A stretch of 64,000 bases of DNA from JAJDXW01 sp965202895 (GTDB lineage Bacteria > Pseudomonadota > Gammaproteobacteria > HK1): contig OZ241901.1 of the NCBI GenBank assembly GCA_965202895.1, forward strand, positions 868,001 to 932,000, in the 5' to 3' direction. The notes under the pieces were generated by a model that did no database searches, was not told the origin of the DNA, and saw only the letters and a program-made list of their open reading frames with translations. Below are positions 60,305 to 64,000 of the stretch, piece after piece. Position numbers and translations under genes: made by a program. How positions within the stretch are numbered: position 1 is the first letter of the stretch; each line of letters starts with the position of its first letter.

Positions 60305-61249
60305 GTGGCGGCCGTCCTGCCCGATGATCAGGTTCTCGCCGTTCCGGTCCGCCGGCGCGCCCGCTCGAACCGGCCGCGCCGCCTTCCCGAATCGACCTGG
60401 GGGTATCTCCTCATCCTGCCGGCGGTGCTGCTGGTGCTCGGCCTCATCCTGTACCCGGTGGTGTATTCGGGCTGGCTGAGCCTTCACAACAAGCACGCCT
60501 ACCTGCCGCTCGAGACCTTCGTCGGCCTCGAGAACTTCGCCTCCATGTTCGGGGACGGGGAGTTCTGGCGCTCCATCGAGCTCGGGGCGATCTACGGGAT
60601 CGGATCGGTCGGCCTCCAGATCCTGGTCGGGGTCTCCGCCGCCCTCCTCCTCAACGAGACCTTCATCGGGCGGACGTTCATCCGCGGGGTCGCCCTCTTC
60701 CCCTACATGGTCCCCACCGTGGTGGTGGTGATCCTGATGAAGTGGATCCTGAACGACGCCTACGGGGTGCTTCCGTACATCCTGAAGACGATCGGGATCG
60801 GCGAGGACATTCTCTGGCTCGACACCGGGCACGTGATGCTGACCGTGATCCTGATCAGCACGTGGACGTTCTTCCCCTTCGTGGTCATCGGCACCCTCGC
60901 CCGGCTCCAGACCATCGACCCGGAGCTGTACGCGGCGGCCAAGGTGGACGGGGCGGGGGTGGTGCGGCGATTCATCCACGTGACCCTGCCCCAGCTTCGC
61001 AACGTGCTCTTCGTGGTGATCCTGCTCCGCTTCATGTTCATGTTCACCAAGTTCGACGTCATCTGGCTGCTGAACGGATCGAGCGGCGTCGGCTACTACA
61101 CCCGGACCCTCCCCATCTATACCTACATCAAGACGTTCGGGCAGCTCCAGGTCGGGGCCGGGGCGGCCATGTCGATGTTCATGTTCCTCATGCTGGTGTG
61201 CTTCGCGATGATCTACTTCCGGGTGTTCCGGCGTGACGAGGACATCTGA
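60305..61249 (+). CDS. sugar ABC transporter permease (MalF/UgpA-like)
   Basis: 314 residues from a GTG at 60305 with GGAG about ten bases upstream; an in-frame ATG at 60182 would add an Arg/Trp-rich segment that looks untranslated. The first membrane helix is in TWGYLLILPAVLLVLGLILY. The EAA loop is ELYAAAKVDGAGVVRRFIHV, contacting the ATPase. Six helices expected. It lies 293 bp after the binding-protein gene and 213 bp before the second permease gene, loose spacing for an operon but with unchanged orientation and matched function. Confidence 0.92.
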   Translation: MAAVLPDDQVLAVPVRRRARSNRPRRLPESTWGYLLILPAVLLVLGLILYPVVYSGWLSLHNKHAYLPLETFVGLENFASMFGDGEFWRSIELGAIYGIGSVGLQILVGVSAALLLNETFIGRTFIRGVALFPYMVPTVVVVILMKWILNDAYGVLPYILKTIGIGEDILWLDTGHVMLTVILISTWTFFPFVVIGTLARLQTIDPELYAAAKVDGAGVVRRFIHVTLPQLRNVLFVVILLRFMFMFTKFDVIWLLNGSSGVGYYTRTLPIYTYIKTFGQLQVGAGAAMSMFMFLMLVCFAMIYFRVFRRDEDI

Positions 61250-61462
61250 GCGTGCCGCGGGGTCCGGCGTGAGCGGCCGGACTCCGGCCCGCGCGTCCGT
61301 TCCGTCTTCCGGCGCTTCCGGCGCGGGTGCGGGAGCGGGCGTGAGCTACCGAGCCTGGGCGAGCGGACGCCGGGTCCGGGGCGCAGGCGCAGGTGTGGGC
61401 GCGGGCGCGCCGCATCGCGGCCGACCGTTTGCCGCGGCCCCGGGAGCCGGGAGGCCGCCGGC

Positions 61463-62305
61463 ATGATCGACGTCGACTGGCGGCAGGTCTGCTCCCAGAT
61501 CGCCCTCTACTTCGGGGCGGGGCTCATCGCGGTGGTGTGCGGCTTTCCCCTGCTGTGGATGGTGCTCACCTCGGTCCGCCCGGACCGCGACATCCTGAGC
61601 CCCGCCCCGAAGTTCTGGTCGTTCGAGTACCACTGGAACCACTACCGGAACCTCTTCGATCTCACGGACTTCCACATCTACTTCTTCAACAGCATCACCG
61701 TCGCGGGGACCGCCACCCTGCTCACCATCCTCGTCGCGACCCTCGCCGCCTACGGGATCACCCGGTTCCGGTTCGGCGGGCGGGAGACGATCGCGGGAGG
61801 GATGCTGTTCACCTACATGTTCGCGCCGATCCTCATCATCGTTCCGTTCTACATCCTCATGCGGTCCGCGGGGCTCGTGAACTCCAAGCTCGGCCTGATA
61901 CTCGCCTACACCACCTTCTCGCTGCCGTTCAGCATGTGGCTGCTCCGCGCGTTCTTCCAGTCGATCCCCCTCGATCTGGAGGAGGCGGCGATGACGGACG
62001 GGGCCTCGCGCCCCAAGGCGGTGGCCCTCGTCATCGTTCCGCTCGCGCTTCCGGGGGTGATCGCGGTCTCGATCTTCACGTTCATCGTCGCCTGGAACGA
62101 CTACCTCTTCGCGCGGGTCCTCATCAACGACAACGAGCTGAAGACCCTGCCGATCGGGATGGACGATCTCTACAACGCGACGGTCACGGACTGGGGGATG
62201 ATGATGGCGGGCGGGGTGGTCATCACCATTCCCGCCCTCGTCTTCTTCATCCTGGTGCAGCGCTACCTCATCGCCGGCTGGGGGGCCGGCGCCGTCAAGG
62301 GCTGA
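61463..62305 (+). CDS. sugar ABC transporter permease (MalG/UgpE-like)
   Basis: 280-residue CUT1 permease preceded by GGGAGG. Signatures: FPLLWMVLTSVRPDRDI after helix 1, AAYGITRFRFGGRE, the EAA loop DLEEAAMTDGASRPKAVALV and the MalG-type C-terminus VQRYLIAGWGAGAVKG. It pairs with the MalF-type subunit encoded upstream and with the ATPase encoded 119 bp downstream to form the inner-membrane complex. Confidence 0.95.
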   Translation: MIDVDWRQVCSQIALYFGAGLIAVVCGFPLLWMVLTSVRPDRDILSPAPKFWSFEYHWNHYRNLFDLTDFHIYFFNSITVAGTATLLTILVATLAAYGITRFRFGGRETIAGGMLFTYMFAPILIIVPFYILMRSAGLVNSKLGLILAYTTFSLPFSMWLLRAFFQSIPLDLEEAAMTDGASRPKAVALVIVPLALPGVIAVSIFTFIVAWNDYLFARVLINDNELKTLPIGMDDLYNATVTDWGMMMAGGVVITIPALVFFILVQRYLIAGWGAGAVKG

Positions 62306-62424
62306 CCGGCGGGCGCGGGCCGGGCCGGGGGCGCGGGGCGGGCGCGCCCTGACGCCGGGCCGCCGCCGGGCCGCGCCAAGCCTGGACCGACCCCGACAGG
62401 GCGAACCGGGAGGATCATCACCCG

Positions 62425-63528
62425 ATGGCCGCGATCGAACTCCGCAACCTCTCCAAGCACTTCGGCGACGTGCCGGCGGTGCGGGGCATCGACCTCGCCA
62501 TCGGGGACGGCGAGTTCATCGTCCTCGTGGGGCCGTCCGGATGCGGCAAGACCACGACGCTGCGCATGATCGCGGGGCTCGAATCGGTCTCCTCCGGGGC
62601 CATCGCCTTCGACGGGGAGGAGGTGAACCGCCTCCCGCCCAAGGGCCGCGACATCGCCATGGTGTTCCAGTCGTACGCCCTCTACCCCCACATGACGGTG
62701 TTCGCGAACATGGCGTTCGGGCTCCGGCTCTCCGGGGTGGACCGGGGCCAAGTCAGGGAGCGGGTGCGCGCGGCGGCCGAGCTGCTCAACATCTCGGAGC
62801 TTCTCCGCCGGCGCCCCCGCGAGCTCTCCGGGGGACAGCGGCAGCGGGTCGCGATGGGGCGGGCCATCGTGCGCCAGCCGCGCGCCTTTCTCTTCGACGA
62901 GCCGCTCAGCAACCTCGACGCCAACCTGCGGGCGCAGATGCGGGTCGAGATCAAGCGCCTGCACGGCCAGCTCCGGACCACCGTGGTCTACGTCACCCAC
63001 GACCAGGTGGAGGCGATGACCCTCGCCGACCGCATCGTGGTGATGCGCGACGGCGAGATCGTGCAGTCGGGGCCCCCGGAGGAGGTCTACCGGAGGCCGG
63101 TCGACCGTTTCGTGGCCGGCTTCATCGGCGCGCCGAAGATGAACTTCCTCCCGGCCCGGCTGGTCGCGGAGAACGGGGCGCTCGGTCTCCGGGTAGGGGA
63201 CGGCCAGGCGGAAATCCGGCTCCCCTCGTCGGACGCCCTGGCCGGGAGGGCCGGCGAGGACGTCGAGGTCGGCCTTCGGCCGGAGCACCTCGCGATGCAG
63301 ACCTCCGGCGAGGGGATCGAGCCGGGGCGGAGCTTCCCGTTCCCGGTGGAGGTCGTGGAGCCGCTCGGCGCGGAGACCCTCGTCTTCACCACCATCTCGG
63401 GGGCGGAGGTGGTGGCGCGCTGCGACCCCGGCCTGCATCCCCGCCCCGGCGACCGGCTCACCGCGGTGGTCGATACCGCTCAGCTACACCTCATCGACCC
63501 CGCGAGCGGCCGGGTCCTCGCCCGCTGA
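62425..63528 (+). CDS. sugar ABC transporter ATP-binding protein (MsmK/UgpC-like)
   Basis: 367-residue CUT1 ATPase with one nucleotide-binding domain and a C-terminal TOBE/OB regulatory domain. Walker A GPSGCGKTTT, Q-loop MVFQSYALYPHMTV, signature LSGGQRQRVAMGR, Walker B FLFDEPLSNLDANLR, switch YVTHDQVEAM. GLRPEHLAM opens the regulatory domain. GGGAGGA precedes the ATG. It completes the importer of 58650-62305 and, being of the type known to serve several systems, could also energise the ATPase-less importer at 21589-24872. Confidence 0.95.
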   Translation: MAAIELRNLSKHFGDVPAVRGIDLAIGDGEFIVLVGPSGCGKTTTLRMIAGLESVSSGAIAFDGEEVNRLPPKGRDIAMVFQSYALYPHMTVFANMAFGLRLSGVDRGQVRERVRAAAELLNISELLRRRPRELSGGQRQRVAMGRAIVRQPRAFLFDEPLSNLDANLRAQMRVEIKRLHGQLRTTVVYVTHDQVEAMTLADRIVVMRDGEIVQSGPPEEVYRRPVDRFVAGFIGAPKMNFLPARLVAENGALGLRVGDGQAEIRLPSSDALAGRAGEDVEVGLRPEHLAMQTSGEGIEPGRSFPFPVEVVEPLGAETLVFTTISGAEVVARCDPGLHPRPGDRLTAVVDTAQLHLIDPASGRVLAR

Positions 63529-63629
63529 CTCCCCCGGGCCGGTCGAGCGCTGGCAATGAGGTCGATATCGAACCCGTCCATACTCTTGCGAGTCATGCGC
63601 TCTCCGAGCAGGACCCGCGAGGGCTGGTA

Positions 63630-64000
63630 GTGAAGTCGACACCGAACCCGAACGCCGGGCCTTCCGACCGGTTGCACGAGCAGCCGGGGTTCGACACCGA
63701 CCGGGAAGAATACGTCCGGCTGGATCCCGATGCCTGGCTCCGAGACCACGGCATCCGGGAGGAAGGGCGCCAGCGCGGCGAGAAAGACCTTCCCCTGTCG
63801 GATACGGACGAACCGGACGACGTTCACTACAAGGTTCTGTCCTGGATCAACGGCCGGGGACGGAGGTGCAGAGAGGACGTAGCCCAGCTTCTTCGCGACT
63901 TCGATCTCCAGTTGAATGCCGTCATGGACGATCGGGAGCTCACGGTCGTGGAGCAAAGGGTCACCGAAATCGAAACCGACGGGCGTATCTCCATCGATCG
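63630..64000 (+). CDS. unknown protein, 3' truncated by the window edge
   Basis: Open frame of at least 123 codons from a GTG at 63630 to the end of the window. It is hydrophilic and highly charged: HEQPGFDTDREEYVRLDPDA, WLRDHGIREEGRQRGEKDLP, DDVHYKVLSWINGRGRRCRE, DVAQLLRDFDLQLN, VEQRVTEIETDGRISID. No family recognised. GAGGGCT lies upstream. The amino-acid pattern is far more gene-like than the overlapping minus-strand frame. A 24-codon frame at 63556-63630 ends in TAG overlapping this GTG and begins similarly (MRSISNP versus VKSTPNP). Confidence 0.6.
   Translation, partial: MKSTPNPNAGPSDRLHEQPGFDTDREEYVRLDPDAWLRDHGIREEGRQRGEKDLPLSDTDEPDDVHYKVLSWINGRGRRCREDVAQLLRDFDLQLNAVMDDRELTVVEQRVTEIETDGRISID

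Noticed and set aside
63480..63956. Minus-strand 158-codon frame at the right end
   Set aside because: Overlaps the ATPase 3' end and the plus-strand gene from 63630, whose charged, gene-like translation is more convincing.
1..64000. CRISPR array, rRNA, tRNA, riboswitch or replication origin
   Set aside because: No regularly spaced short direct repeats, no rRNA-like conserved blocks, no convincing cloverleaf and no DnaA-box cluster were seen by eye. The tandem arrays present are protein-coding or simple sequence.

Overview
The window is very GC-rich (roughly 70%) bacterial DNA with proteobacterial character: periplasmic-binding-protein ABC importers, TauD/TfdA-type dioxygenases, a TauE/SafE-type permease, MoaC, and one giant outer-membrane autotransporter. 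The mix of catabolic genes, many dispersed GC-rich repeats and few housekeeping genes suggests an uncultured, possibly host-associated, heterotrophic alpha- or gammaproteobacterium. That placement is an inference; there is no rRNA gene or other phylogenetic marker. I found no tRNA, rRNA or CRISPR array.

Layout. 0-14.4 kb is catabolic: a left-truncated TauD-like dioxygenase, an acyl-CoA dehydrogenase, an alpha/beta hydrolase, a single-NBD sugar ABC importer (ATPase, permease and binding protein on the minus strand), an SDR, a PcaD-like hydrolase next to a LigB/HpaD-type extradiol dioxygenase, an SDR plus enoyl-CoA hydratase pair, a malate/lactate-dehydrogenase-family oxidoreductase and a second TauD-like protein.

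14.7-21.2 kb looks like an accessory island. It has a hydrolase remnant, a SprT-like metallopeptidase flanked by duplicated SH3/KOW-like segments, and then a compact three-gene operon (16043-20168). The operon encodes (1) a fusion of a DEDD exonuclease-like domain, a DUF429-like domain and a dNMP/dephospho-CoA-kinase-like P-loop domain; (2) a short archaeal/phage-type adenylosuccinate synthetase whose GDEGKG loop reads GSEGKG, a PurZ-like change; and (3) a dCTP-deaminase/dUTPase-fold protein lacking the deaminase glutamate and fused to a membrane helix and coiled coils. A DUF433-DUF5615 toxin-antitoxin pair follows. This operon is my main candidate for an undescribed system, possibly nucleotide-based immunity.

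21.6-26.2 kb is a second sugar ABC importer (binding protein and two permeases, no ATPase) divergent from a Gfo/Idh/MocA dehydrogenase. 26.3-32 kb is repeat-rich accessory DNA: two paralogous 98-residue proteins, one coupled to a HEPN-like gene; moaC; an ISAs1-like transposase remnant; two AT-rich small membrane proteins; and a DUF2235 (Tle1-like) lipase. 32.0-47.7 kb is one open frame for a roughly 5,000-residue autotransporter. It has Ig-like and about 21 Calx-beta-like repeats and a C-terminal beta-barrel, a 19-C homopolymer near its 5' end, and no convincing start codon.

48-54.4 kb returns to catabolism: GMC oxidoreductase, D-aminoacylase-like amidohydrolase, beta-lactamase-fold hydrolase, TSUP permease and ThpR. 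54.6-56.5 kb is a translationally coupled three-gene cassette of unrecognised proteins. 56.7-63.5 kb holds an M20-type amidohydrolase, a stop-interrupted excisionase-like gene and a complete sugar ABC importer (binding protein, two permeases, MsmK/UgpC-type ATPase). An unknown gene runs off the right end.
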